From Fragilaria crotonensis (lineage: Eukaryota > Bacillariophyta > Fragilariophyceae > Fragilariales > Fragilariaceae): a stretch of DNA of 64,000 bases. The position numbers and the translations under genes are program-made. Under the pieces are notes generated by a model. It was not told the origin of the DNA and did no database searches. It worked only from the letters and a program-made list of their open reading frames with translations. Positions 1 to 11,200 of the stretch are shown one piece after another. The stretch is taken from assembly GCA_022925895.1 (NCBI GenBank), contig JAKSYS010000074.1, forward strand, positions 79,015 through 143,014, read 5' to 3'. Within the stretch, counting starts at the first letter, position 1, and each line of letters opens with the position of its first letter.

Positions 1-1
1 A

Positions 2-1689
2 CTCCCGAAAAGTGTCGCCCATGCGTTAGCGATCGACAAGAGAACGGGAACGGATTTCTGGACGAAGGCGATCGAAAAGAGATTCGGAACGTTTTCCCTG
101 CATTCGAGTTTATCGAAGACGACGACACAAAAGTTCCACCTGGGTACGAGTTCGTTGATACATATTTTGTCTTCGACATCAAAATGGACCTTACTAGAAA
201 GGCCAGATTGGTAGCGCGAGGCAATATGACCGAGGCAACGAAGGAACAAACGTTTGCGTCTGTCGTGAGCAGAGATACGGTGAGACTCTTCTTCCTCTTG
301 GCCGCTCTCAACGATTTAGACCTCTTGTCGTGTGATATTCAAAATGCTTACCTGGCGGCACCGAATAAGGAAAAGGTGTGGACTAAGTTTACTGATCAAT
401 TAGGACCTGAGTACAATGGTAAAAGAGCTATAATCGCGAAAGCTCTCTATGGCTTAAGATCGAGCGGAAGATCGTTTCGCGACTACTTGGCTAAGAATTT
501 AAGGGAACTGGGCTTCGCGTCGTCGAAAGCTGACCCTGATCTGTGGATGAAAGCGGCGGTCAAACCGAACGGGGACAAAGTCTACGAGTACGTCATATCG
601 TACGTGGACGACTTGATTTTTCAAGGAATAGATCCGGAGGGCTTTATGGATGCCCTGGGACAGCGTTTTACCTTGAAGCCCGGGAGCATTAAAGAACCAG
701 ATACTTATTTGGGCGTTGACATAAAGAAATTCCGTATCCCAGATTCTGACGAGCCCGATAAGGTGCGGTGGGCGTTCGAGTCAACTTCATACGTGAAGAA
801 GGCGATCGCCGACCTGGAAAAGGAACTTGAAGATGCCGATCTCAGACTGTTGCCAAATGCAAAGACTCCGCTGGCAAGTGGATACCGGCCTGAGTTAGAC
901 CTTTCAGCGGAGTTGGGGAGCAAACAATTGAACTACTATCAAGGTTTGATTGGCGTCCTCAGATGGATTTGCGAAATTGGGAGGATTGATGTTTTGATGC
1001 CGGTGTCGTTAATGTCGCGGTACTTGGTATCGGCACGACAAGGACATTTAGAACAAGTCTTCCATATTTTTGCATACTTAAAGCATCATCCGAGATCGAC
1101 AATGGTGTTCGACGATACGATCCCGACATTCCGAGGTGAGCGATTCGTCAAATGTGACTGGTCCGAGTTCTACCCCGACGCAGCCGAAGCAATACCCGAA
1201 AACATGCCGACGCCACGTGGAAAGGATGTCACAATGTCATGTTTCGTGGATGCTGACCACGCAGGGTGTAGAGAGACAAGGAGGTCACATTCAGGGATCT
1301 TAATATTCGTTAATCGAGCGCCGATACTTTGGTTTTCCAAGAGGCAGAATACGGTCGAGGCGTCTACGTATGGTTCAGAGTTACTTGCAATGCGACTATC
1401 GATTGAGATGATAGAGGGACTACGTTACAAACTGCGGATGATGGGTGTTCCGCTAACCGAGGAATGCTCCGTGTTTTGTGATAATTCGGCAGTTGTGACT
1501 AATTCCCGACCTGAATCGACACTCAAGAAGAAGCACGCTGCAATTAACTTTCACCGCGTACGCGAAGCGATTGCTGCCGGGACCATCAGGGTGGCAAAAG
1601 AAAACACACAGACGAACTTGGCAGATATCTTGACAAAGTTAATGCCAGGACCGAAGATGAAGGAGTTGTTGCATAACATACTCTGGTAA
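2..1689 (+). pseudogene. Copia gag-pol 3' part: reverse transcriptase and RNase H
   Basis: C-terminal part of a Ty1/copia polyprotein; the 5' part lies outside the window. It would copy element RNA into cDNA (reverse transcriptase) and degrade the template (RNase H) in cytoplasmic particles. Visible in order: the RT start (FDIK..LTRKARLVARGN), the palm block SCDIQNAYL, the catalytic YVDD box near 600-611, then a copia-type RNase H with SCFVDADHAGC, RRSHSG and the ASTYGSE block. The protein is strongly similar to the second copia at 8247-13792. Translation starts in frame 2 (LPKSVAHALAIDKRTG) and moves to frame 1 at about 77-80, where one G seems to be missing, so the segment is frameshifted. 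The open frame from the ATG at 184 is intact to the stop at 1687-1689, but that ATG is internal to the polyprotein. Confidence 0.93.
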
Positions 1690-1862
1690 TCGACGACCAA
1701 CACCCGGGGACACGAATTGGGTAGTCGCGATATAATGGTAACTGTCCATCGAAAACAGTAGGTGACCGTCGCAGGGTTATATATGTTAACGACGTAGCCG
1801 GGGCCTCTGTCGATCGGTTCAGGAAGTGTGATTCGCCTCTGATTCAGGAACTTAATTCAGAG

Positions 1863-2050
1863 TCGCGGGGACTGTTGATATTACAAGCTACCGGTACTGT
1901 ATCATTCAGGATGCTATGAATCATGTATCAAGTATCAAGTACCATTATACGGTACTACATCTGCACAGTACGACTCGGGATTGAAGGATGACTCCGAACA
2001 AGGTAATGCTCACTTTTCTATGTTTTAGATAATTCATAACTGAATCAAGA
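1863..2050 (+). repeat. Polypurine tract and start of putative 3' LTR of the first copia
   Basis: About 170 bp after the pol stop there is a purine run (GCGGGGA, 1865-1871) followed by TGTTGATATTAC from 1873. The complete copia downstream has the same arrangement: GTGGGGAC directly before TGTTAAG. I read this as the polypurine tract and first bases of the 3' LTR. The matching 5' LTR is outside the window, so the right end is uncertain; about 2050 is a guess where other remnants begin. Confidence 0.5.
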
Positions 2051-3970
2051 CATGCTTTCCTGCAAGGATGATCTACTTGTAGGATTAACAGTCCCTTTCG
2101 TCCAGATCGTGCGCCGCCTCCTCCTGATGCGCTGGGGGCTTCCGCCTTCGCGGCAGCGCTGCCCCCGGACCCCATCCTGTCTTTCAAGAAGTCGCAGGCG
2201 GGGAAGACGAAGGCTCCGTCCTCCAGTTGCTGACGCGTCGAACGGAGTCCAGCAGATTCGGGTTGATATCGTCCTCGTGTTCCACTCCTGCGCACAACAC
2301 CAAGTATTGTTGCGTGCGTTTCTCGATGAACCAACCGAGGCGACAGGCGGTGAGTTGTCTTCGTGAGCTAGCTGTCGTAACGTCGCTAAGTCGATCCGAC
2401 TGCTCGCGTCAGGAAACGACACCACTCGTCCAACATATGCGTCAACGGGGACCGCGGGCCGAAGAGGAGCTCGGCCACCCCGCCATGTTCTCGGTAGTCG
2501 CGCGAGCTCGTGAAAATCACGCGGGATAGTGAAATTGAGCTTCGCCATGCTCTTGATGTCTTTGTCCGAGAATCCAGTTGTCGTGTCTGTCGTCTTAAGT
2601 TGCATTTGAACAAGGGTGCTGGTGGTCGAGCATCCTGCCGTCGCGTTCGATCGTGCGAGCGTCTGGGGCCCGCAGCAAAAAGGCTGAAGCTCCTGGTCTG
2701 TCCAAGCGTCGGCTAGGAAGGATGCGGTCGAATGGCTGCGCAGAAACCCATTGGGATGAATGCATCCCTCCCTTTCGTGTTGCGCAAGAAATGGTGTATG
2801 TGGTTTGGACGTACGCCACGTTGCTGAGCGCTAGGATGTCTGCGAAGGTCTGGACGGGGCGAGTTGGGGTCCTCCCAAGGCGTCCTTCTCCGAAACGAAC
2901 AGGATCATCCGCTTTGTCGACGGGAACGAGTCGAATCCTGTCTTCGGGATTTGAGGAGATGACGCGACTGCGCTAGCGACCTGTCTTTCGAGGAGGCTCG
3001 ACAAGTTTCTGATGGCGTCGTTCTCTCGTCCTGGCGTTTCTGACTGATCGTCCGATTGGATGAGGCTTTTCACGGCCAGGTACTTCATGTGGGGACTTTC
3101 GCCCAGTCGTCCGCTCGCCTAGAGTAAGCTGACAAGCCGCCACTCCCCACTTTGTTGGACCGTGAGTGGTTCTGGTGCTCGCTGCAACGCAGAGAACCCA
3201 TCGAGGTACGTAGGACGCTGCGCTTCGGCCAACCTCGACGCCCGGTCGAGGTCCGGGTCCTCACTCGCCCCTCTGTTTGATGGTCCTGACTATCATCAGG
3301 GCCAATTCCTCAGGTCGGTGACGTATGATTCCATGATGGCTGCTGCGATGAACGCCGGAACTGGTACTGTCGGTTTCATGGTGAAACCGACGACCGTGAC
3401 GTCTTCTGTGTCGTCGCGTCCGCGTCGTTCGTCTTGTCTTGGTCGTTAGTCCCGAGTATGTTTGCTCGACTGGATCTGCCTCTTGGGGCACTGCCTTTCT
3501 TAGGGCGTCCTCTCGTCGCTGCCACAGGAGGTGGCTCCGCGCCGCGCCGATGCCTGTCCGGCGCCTCGCTGACGCCTGACACCGAAGATCTCGTCGTCAC
3601 CAATTCTTCAATCGCTCTTCGTACGTCGGACGTAGAATTCCACGTGAGCATTTTGGACCAATCGTAAGGCGCCCAACGTGGCTTCTGACGATCTGTTTCG
3701 TGTCGACCGCCATGGCGGCTGCGAATCCACCGCCGCCGAGAAGTGCCCATAGGGCGTTCGTTCCGTCGTTTAGTCCGTCGTCGGCGTCGTGGTGAAAGTG
3801 GTGGAACAGACGGATCGTCCGTGCGTGTTTACCATCAGGTGTGCGATGTCCGGCGAACACAGGTGTACAAACCCTGTAGACTCCGTATTAATCGATTCGA
3901 TTTCGTGTGTAATCTGTTGAGCCGGGACCACTTCCCACTGGTCAAGGGCACGGAAGACGCTCTTCCCACG
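2045..3970 (-). pseudogene. Decayed minus-strand coding remnant, possibly retroelement gag-like
   Basis: No product is recognised. The minus strand carries a chain of overlapping open stretches in shifting frames (3860-3597, 3750-3376, 3491-3261, 3088-2831, 2819-2595, 2605-2045). They read more like protein than the plus strand does, with blocks such as APYDWSKMLTWNST and DVRRAIEELVTT. One stretch near 3500-3530 contains RGRPKKG, the core of an AT-hook DNA-binding motif. At least four frame changes are needed to connect the pieces, so the gene is not functional as read. Position between copia debris and a repeat cluster suggests the 5' (gag-like) part of another retroelement, but that is inference from context. 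Confidence 0.3.
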
Positions 3971-4235
3971 TAGACGTCATCGTCATGGGGACGACATGTC
4001 GGCCATCCTATCTGCGTTCGTCGTTCGAGTCGTCGGTCGGTTGGTGGTTTGAGGGAAGAGGCCAGATTAAATTAACTAGAGTAGTGTCTTTGTTGATTCG
4101 AGTTCGTCCGGATTGTGAGCAATTCGCATCTTGTGTTGTGTCCGGGTGTTCGTCTGTCTGTGTCTCGTGTTCGTCTGTCTGACGGCGACTGCTCTCCCTT
4201 TCCCGAACTTCGGACATGCCAAGCTAGTTGTATGT
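3971..4235. other. Short non-coding stretch before the repeat cluster
   Basis: No convincing gene. It holds a short imperfect GTCTGTCTGTG / CTCGTGTTCGTCTGTCTG repetition near 4140-4185. Confidence 0.4.
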
Positions 4236-4983
4236 CATAGTGTGCATTGCTCTGTTCTTTTTTATCCATCTTTTTGCACTTCAATCTTGTCTCGGAGTAC
4301 CGATGACAACATTAGCTCATGGTTATTTAGAGCTGCCTATGTGACGTCTCCTTAGCAAAAAGCAAGCTGCAGTTCTCCGCAATCTCGAGTGACGCTGGAT
4401 ATCATTCCTTCGAGCAACTTGCTTTTGCTAGAGGGAGACGCCAAGAGCTTCCTGTATCTTCCCGTTAAACTTTGGATGAGCCATTTACATGTGCCGAGTA
4501 TCAGCACTTGACCTGTGCAAACGGACGTTGATGTTGCGGAGTTAATTACTAATTCGCCAGCCTGGTCCCATTAGCAACGACACCTGGTACAAGTACCGGT
4601 TGATGCATAAGTCATTTATAGTGTATTGCTCTGTTCTTTTTCATCCGTCTTTTTGCACTTCAATCTTGTCTCGGAGTACCGATGACAACATTAGCTCATG
4701 GTTATTTAGAGCTGCCTATGTGACGTCTCCTTAGCAAAAAGCAAGCTGAAGTTCTCCGCAATCTCGAGTGACGCTGGATCTCATTCCTTCGAGCAACTTG
4801 CTTTTGCTAGAGGAAGACGCCAAGAGCTTCCTGTATCTTCCCGTTAAACTTTGGTACAAGTACCGGTTGATGCATAATTCATTTATAGTGTATTGCTCGG
4901 TTCTTTTTTATCCATCTTCCATCGATGATCTTTCTGCACTTCAATCTTGTCTCGGAGTACCGATGACAACATTAGCCCATCGT
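4236..4983. repeat. Three direct copies of a ~240-267-bp non-coding repeat
   Basis: Copy A spans about 4236-4474, copy B 4586-4852 and copy C 4853-4983 (3'-truncated). All contain the path GTGTATTGCTC(T/G)GTTCTTTT, then CACTTCAATCTTGTCTCGG and CCGATGACAACATTAG. B and C also share a GGTACAAGTACCGGTTGATG leader, so B/C is a tandem array with a 267-bp unit, while A is preceded by different sequence. Copy C has an extra ATCGATGATC-containing insertion. No reading frame is conserved between copies. The unit could be a solo-LTR array or a satellite-like duplication. Confidence 0.8.
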
Positions 4984-5287
4984 TAGCGTTTGTGTCGATG
5001 CCAGCGAACAATCAAGTCAACCAAATCCGAACCCCAATGTTTGCCACCATCCTCAATCCAAATATTGAGAACACCACCACTTTCATTTCGCATCCACTTT
5101 TCTCATAACTTGGGAAAAAGCCGTCGAGTTATCGTGTCGTCAGCCCAATCTACTCGTAAGTACTGGAGTGGAACATTGTTTCTGCTGCTGCATAGATCCA
5201 TTCAGTTGGGTTCTCTTTAATTCGTTTCGACGACTGACAACACTGACAACACAACACGCACAACACAGAAAGGTATTCACTGTGACC

Positions 5288-6305
5288 ATGAAGCTTTCCA
5301 TTCCGACTCTGTCCATTGGATTCGTCGCGGCCATTGCCATTCTCGGTGACACTGCCTGTGCCCAGAACAACATCCCCCCCCACTCGATCACCACTGGCGA
5401 CGAGCTTGAAAAGGACAGCATCGTCAGCATCGATCAAGACGAGCATCGTTTGCTTAAACAAGGCAAGGGCACGAGCGCTCCAACGCGCGCTCCAACGAAG
5501 TTTCCAACCCGCGCTCCAACGACGTTTCCGACCCGCGCTCCAACGAGCGCTTGCCTCATCATCGATCCGGAGGAGCGTCTATTGAAAGGAGGCAAAGGCT
5601 ATCAACGCGCGCTCCAACGCGCCCTCCAACGAAGTTTCCAACGCGTGCTCTACGAATCCTCCAAAAGAGCGTGATTGCAACGACAATAAGGCCTGTACGG
5701 TGGACAGCTGCGACCCTGCCACTGGATGTGTGAACTCTCCTGTGAATGTAATCGACCCCAAACATCGACGGGATAATCAGCCCCAATGAATGGACCGGCG
5801 CAGCCACCGCCACGATCGGCAACGGTGGCGGCACGGCTTATTTCAAAGCCGATGCCAATTTCATCTATGGGGCATTTGATATCACCGGCTGGACAAGTCA
5901 AGAGGGGCTACTTCGAATGGCAACCTCTTGGGATTTGGTGTTTGGAACGAGGATAATAGCTACCCGGGTAACGGGGTCGAATTCCAGCAAGCGACAGGCC
6001 AAGCGAACTGGGGTAATGATGGACAGTCTGGGACCCTGAACGGGCTAGTTTCGGCTTTCCGGATCAATGCCCAGTCCCCTCCTGCGTCCTCAATCCCAAC
6101 TACTTTGGAGGCGATGGATTCGTTTGGTACGGGCCACCGCGTCTGGGAGGTGAAAATGCCGATCAGCACCATGACAGTAGTCGATTGTCAAGTCTGGGTC
6201 GTTGGTGGCATTAATTACGCGGGAGCTCAACATTGGTATCCGGCCTCCTTTTTCCCTGGTTATAACGGCTACTTCTCTGTTCAGCTGCAGGTACCGGTAC
6301 CCTAA
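5288..6305 (+). pseudogene. Secreted P/T-rich, Cys-repeat protein with a beta-rich C-terminal domain, frameshifted
   Basis: ATG at 5288 opens a clear signal peptide (hydrophobic SIPTLSIGFVAAIAIL, then ACAQ). It is followed by an acidic pro-like region ending in HRLLKQGKG, an APT/FPT repeat stalk (5472-5550), a second LLKGGKG block with a further APT stalk, and a cysteine motif (DCNDNKACTVDSCDP-type, about 5670-5715) of the kind repeated in secreted adhesion-like proteins. The last part (about 5767-6305) begins DGIISPNEWTGA and ends FSVQLQVPVP and looks like an extracellular beta-sandwich, perhaps carbohydrate binding; that is inference. At least four frame changes are needed: near 5595, near 5650 (one base short in a CCA-ACG repeat), near 5760 (AAAC for AAC) and near 5900. 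It is either a pseudogene or an intact gene with consensus errors. Confidence 0.7.
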
Positions 6306-6365
6306 TCAACATTACTTCCTGGATGCGCCAGAAATCATGCAATGGCGCCTAGTATGCGACGTATG

Positions 6366-7151
6366 TTACGGCATGGAACGGGATAGCCTTATACTTGTTA
6401 GATGAATGTAAATTGTGACTTGAAACATGTTCGTTGTAGCCATATGAACGACCACTTCGGCAACACGTGCAGCCGTTGAAACCAGCTGTTCTATAAGCGT
6501 GCTGTGCAGACCGGAGGGGTCATCAAGAACCAACCGACTTCCAGCCTCGGAAAATTTCCTCTGTGCCTCAGCTTGTCCCATCTGAGCCACGACAAGTTCC
6601 TTCCCTAAATCAGAATACTCCGCAAAGGCTCCGCATTTTTTCTCTCTGGCTTTGCGAGCTTCGTCGCAGCATCAGCATGTAATCTCTTTGCCTTTTCAAG
6701 CTCCTTTTCATCGTCAGTGCGCGTTTTCTTGCTCTTGAGGAATCTCTCGCAAGTTGCTTTCATCTTGGCAAAGGATTGGCATAAAGTCAATGTGCATACT
6801 TCGTTGCCACTGGTAGAACACTGCAAGACGTTCAAAATTGATCATTTCCTGCTCCTCTTGCTGGCACCATTGCTGCATCTCATGCACAAGTTCTTGGAGC
6901 TTCAACGCCCGCTCGCGCCAACGATTGGTGATTGAAACACAGGAAACGAGTCTCTCTTTCTCCGAATTTTGTTCTGTTCTTGATTCATGAGGCTGAGTGT
7001 CTGGATTGAATCGCTCTATAAGATAACGGTTCAAGTCAATCCCCTTTGCGGGAATTGCTGATGCAACGCCACTGCTGACATTGCTGAGCGAGCTTACGTC
7101 GTCGTCGTCGTTGTCGTCCATCTGATTTACTTGTACCGTAATAGTATTCAT
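6366..7151 (-). pseudogene. Charged alpha-helical (BAR/coiled-coil-like) protein, frameshifted
   Basis: The minus-strand ATG at 7151 opens a 145-codon frame with an acidic, Ser-rich N-terminus (DDNDDDDVSSLSNVSSG), a short ordered part (GIDLNRYLIERFNP) and a strongly helical region (RWRERALKLQELVHEMQQW). The helical character continues in another frame at about 6790-6640 (FAKMKATCERFLKS, EKELEKAKRLHADA) and again at about 6640-6430 (EARKAREKKCGAFAEYSDL, then a MAQMGQAEAQRKF stretch), so two frame changes are needed. Long heptad-like helices with this charge pattern resemble BAR-type domains of sorting nexins, but no diagnostic residue supports that. Codon use and helix continuity argue it was a real gene. 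Function unknown. Confidence 0.4.
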
Positions 7152-7409
7152 GATACTACCAGTAGTAGGATTCCGTCGGCGGGATGAGTGAGGACTGGTC
7201 GACTTTCACGATGGATACGAGATCGTGATGCTACTGCATGTACTAACTACATTGAGTGGATAGTCGATTGCAGAATGTGAAATGTGAAACTGTGAACGAA
7301 CAGACACGATGGAAAACATAGAGGATGGGTGTGTGTGAGTGTGTGCGGAGAAGGGCGGAGGTAAATGAAGCGAAACCGTTCGCTGTTTTGACGTTTTGAC
7401 CGGTCGCAG
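7152..7409. other. Left flank of the second copia, with target site
   Basis: No gene seen. The last four bases (GCAG, 7406-7409) recur directly after the 3' LTR (14138-14141 allowing for the shared G), giving a 4-5-bp target-site duplication. Confidence 0.6.
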
Positions 7410-7623
7410 TGTTAAGTTCTGCTCGTGCTATCGTGTTTTCAGGCTACTGCATATGCATGACCGTACGATTCGTACGGTAGCTATGATGCATGTAGAGGAA
7501 TGCGAAGTATGTGTTATAATTTTTTTAAGTTACTAGCATCACCAACATGCTGCCCCTTCGGGGCACATTCACCTTGCGAAAGGCCTTGCCTAGATCTTTG
7601 ATTATGCGGACAGATATTAATAG
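7410..7623 (+). repeat. 5' LTR of the second copia
   Basis: 214 bp, starting TGTTAAGTTCTGC and ending GATATTAATAG; matched without visible difference by 13925-14138. It does not end in the usual CA. It contains a near-perfect inverted repeat around 7459-7477 (ACCGTACGA / TCGTACGGT with a 1-nt centre) and an AT-rich run (TTATAATTTTTTTAAG) near 7515-7530 that could serve as core promoter or 3' processing signal. A CCCCTTCGGGGC stem-loop lies at about 7554-7565. Confidence 0.92.
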
Positions 7624-8246
7624 TTTATCAGACCCAAGGCGCTGCAGGGCAACTTTGGCATAGCAGCACCATCGTCGTTTCGGTATATGGCAGCTTGGCT
7701 GGGCTGAATCCAATCGACGACGAATGTGTGATCGGGTCGGCGCATGCGCCTTTCACATGGGTAACAGAAAACGAGTCCCAGCCCTCGAATCCCCGGATGG
7801 ATAATGTTTATGGCGACGTTCGTTTGCGGTGATTATCAATGGGATGCGTGCGATTCCTTGTCATGCCTGCGGTAGTTGAGGAGTGATGTCGTGTCGTTTC
7901 TTTACACAGCGACGCATACCTCACAGCTGTCCAAAGGTTCGTCCTTCTGTCAGACTGCATGGGACAGATCACCGTTTCCGTTTTGGTCCTGTGGGGCGAC
8001 AGTCGAGGTCGGGTGCGCAATTTTTGGTCGCTTCTTTCGCGATATTACATCCGGTTAAAATTGTCTCAACCGATGCGTCGGTATTGAGCAAGTAACACCT
8101 CGGGCGCTGATTGATTTCGGTTGGCGCAACTTCCGCTGAAATATGGTTCGTGGGAACCGTTGGGAAACTAATGCTGGAACGGTCTCTCTCGAAGATTACT
8201 CACTTCTTGAACGGTTTGTGTTTTAATCGCTCTATTCTCAAGGTTT
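7624..8246 (+). promoter_or_regulatory. Leader of the second copia with possible primer-binding site
   Basis: Region between the 5' LTR and the first in-frame ATG. Directly after the LTR, TATCAGA (7626-7632) matches the core of the initiator-Met-tRNA 3' complement used by many copia elements; the flanking bases do not match well, so this is tentative. Two short open frames occur on both strands without recognisable product. Confidence 0.4.
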
Positions 8247-11200
8247 TTGGATCATAGAAAGATGGCCGATGCAGTCAATATGAGAGCGGCTTTGGAGAGG
8301 TGTGGCCTCAACCAAACGACTGCAACCTACATGATGACCGATCAAGGTTTTGATTCTACGGATGAGCTTCTCATGGCTTCGAAGGAGAGCTTTGACACGA
8401 TGATAAAAAATGCAATCAAGTCTTCCCCACCTGACGTCATTTTCTCAACTGCTTCTATCAGGCGGTTGAATGCTTTCAAGTACTGGGCTGAGGAGCGTCA
8501 CATGTGTGGTTTGCCAGTGACTCCCATCCTTTTTACCGCTGCGGTTTTGTCGGAATACATGAATGTTTTGCGCTCCGATGAGATCGAGATCACTGCCAGG
8601 AAGGACCAGATCCCAACGAAGCCGGACCCGTTAAAGGCTGAAAAGGAGTGGTTCAAGTTCTGGGAGAAGCTTAAGAATTACCTCGGGCGTATTCGGGGTG
8701 CTGCCAAGATTCCGTTGCTGTACACGATTAGAGACCATGATGTGGTCACAGATGAGATTCGAGGTGCAACGTATTCCACGCACACCAAGAAGATCATTGA
8801 TATTGTTTTGTTGTCAGGCGAGCATTATGCTGTTGACAACGTGAGCTTGTGGGAGATCATTAAGAGCCTCGTTATTGACGGGTTCGGATGGTCGTTTGTT
8901 AAACGCTTTGACAAGACGATGGACGGTAGAGGAGCGGTGCTTGCCTTACGTCGCCAGTGCGAGGGGAAGACATCGGTCAAGACTCGCAAGAACAAGGCAT
9001 ATGCTTCAATCGCATCGTCCAGTTATCGGGGCATAAGGAAGCAGTTTACTTTTGCTCAGTATGTTGCAATACATCAGTCTGCGCACAATGAGCTTGAAGA
9101 CTGCAACGAGCCCATTCCCGAGACAAAGAAGGTGTCGGACTTTCTCGCTGGAATATCGGATTCGTCGCTGGAGGCCGGGATCACATGTGTCCTTAGCGAG
9201 GATCGATATCAGGACAGCTTCGAGGCGACTCAACAGTTCTTAGGAACATTGGTCGCCAACCAGATGATTCATCGTCAAGCCAAGAGGGCTGGGGGCGATG
9301 ATCGCAATGTGTCTTCGACTGACGGCGGGAGCAACGCTCACGGAAAAACGAAGGGCGGGAAGAAGAAACTTGAGGCCCGATTTTATTCGACGGAGGAGTG
9401 GAAACAGCTCACGCCTGAAGAGCGTACCAAGGTCATCGAGCTCAAGAAACAAAAGGGATCTAAAGGCAAAGAAAAGAAGGGTTCTAGTAAAAGGAAAGCA
9501 GCTTCTGCCGAATCGAGTAAGGACAAGGATGATGAGGCTGCACAAAGCGAGGGTGACGATGCGAATGAAACTGATACGACGACCCAAGGAGGTAACGAGT
9601 TTGGACGTGGTGCTCACAAGAAATCCAAGAAGAAGGCAACGGTTTCGGCCGTCTCTTCTACGGCAGCGTTGCCCACTCCGAGGGCTGTTCGTCACGTGAT
9701 GATGGTCACCCGCAGAAACGTCATGGATTCGAGTCAATTAGTCGAGACCGAGACAGGCGTTGAGGGACGAATGGAACTGGACACCCACGCTGACACGTGT
9801 GTCGCGGGTGGTAATACAGTTGTCCTTGACCTCACCGGTAAAGTTGCATCCGTGTCACCCTTCTGTGATTCAGAATTCAAGGCACTTGAAGACATCCCGA
9901 TCGCAACTGTTGCGACTGCATACGATTGCCCATTGACCGGCAAGACTTATGTCTTGGTGATCAACGAGGCTTTATATTTTGGGGACAAGATGAAGCATTC
10001 TCTTCTTTGCCCCAACCAACTGAGAGCCAATGGGTTGAAGGTGGATGACTGTCCTCGACAGTACGATTCGGATTCCACTCACAGTATACATGTGCCGGAA
10101 TCCGACCTAAGTATACCCTTGGCACTACGTGGCGTCATTTCGGGTTTTGTAACACGGGTTCCGACCAACGCCGAGCTTGCTGACCTGACGCGACACGTTG
10201 AGATGACTTCCGAAGAAGAGTGGGATCCTTATGCTTCGGCATTCTCCACTGCTGAAGAGGACCGCGATGTCTTATGGAAGGAGCGGGAGTTGTCCTCCAC
10301 TACCGTGGGAAGGCAACAGCACGCTGTTGATTTCGACCCCTTGATTGAGTTGGCAATTGGTGAGTCCAATGATATGGCGGATCGACTCATAGCCTCGGTT
10401 CGCGTAGACTTGGTTGGCAGTGATCCGGTTCGTTCTGCTGGCGCATGCGAGTCACGCTCTGTGGCCGCCGTCGTACGCGATGGGACTCGCTCGGTCATTG
10501 CTCCCGAAGATGTTGCGAAAATGTGGAATATCGGTTTGTCTACAGCAATGAAGACGCTTCAAGTCACGACACAACTTGGCGTCCGGACGTTACAACATCC
10601 GGCGCAACGACGCTTTCGGACAGCCATGCCCCATTTGCGATACCCACGCTTGAAGGGGACCTTTTATGCGGATACTCTTTTTTTCACGGTGAAATCGGTC
10701 CGCGGGTTCAAGTGTGCGCATCTGATTGGGAATGGACTTGGGTTTGCAAGGTTCATGCCAATGGAATTGAAGAGTGATGCACATTTGTCGCTCACAAGCT
10801 TCATTCAGCAGCACGGGGTGATGGAAAACTTAATCGTTGACAATGATCCTACGATGGCTTATAAGGAGTGGCGTCGAACAGTACGCGAATTTCGGATCGA
10901 TCAGCGGATGACAGAGCCTTACTCACCATGGCAGAATCGAGCGGAACTCGATGTCCGTGAAATAAAACGGTCCATTAGGAGGTTTACGAAACGATCGGGT
11001 TCTCCGAAAAGACTATGGTGTTTTCTTGGCGAATTGGTTGCCACCTTGAGGGGACTGACAGCGTACGAATCGCCAAAGTTGCAAGGACGTTGCGCAACCG
11101 AGCATGCATTGGGTTATACACCTGATATTTCCCCTTGGGTTCAACATGCATGGTATGAGAATGTCTGGTACCGTGACTCCGACGGAGAAAGTAAGATCGG

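Noticed and set aside
5595-5770. Introns explaining the frame changes in the secreted protein gene
   Set aside because: The shifts are one or two bases inside repeats and no GT...AG interval of plausible length fits.
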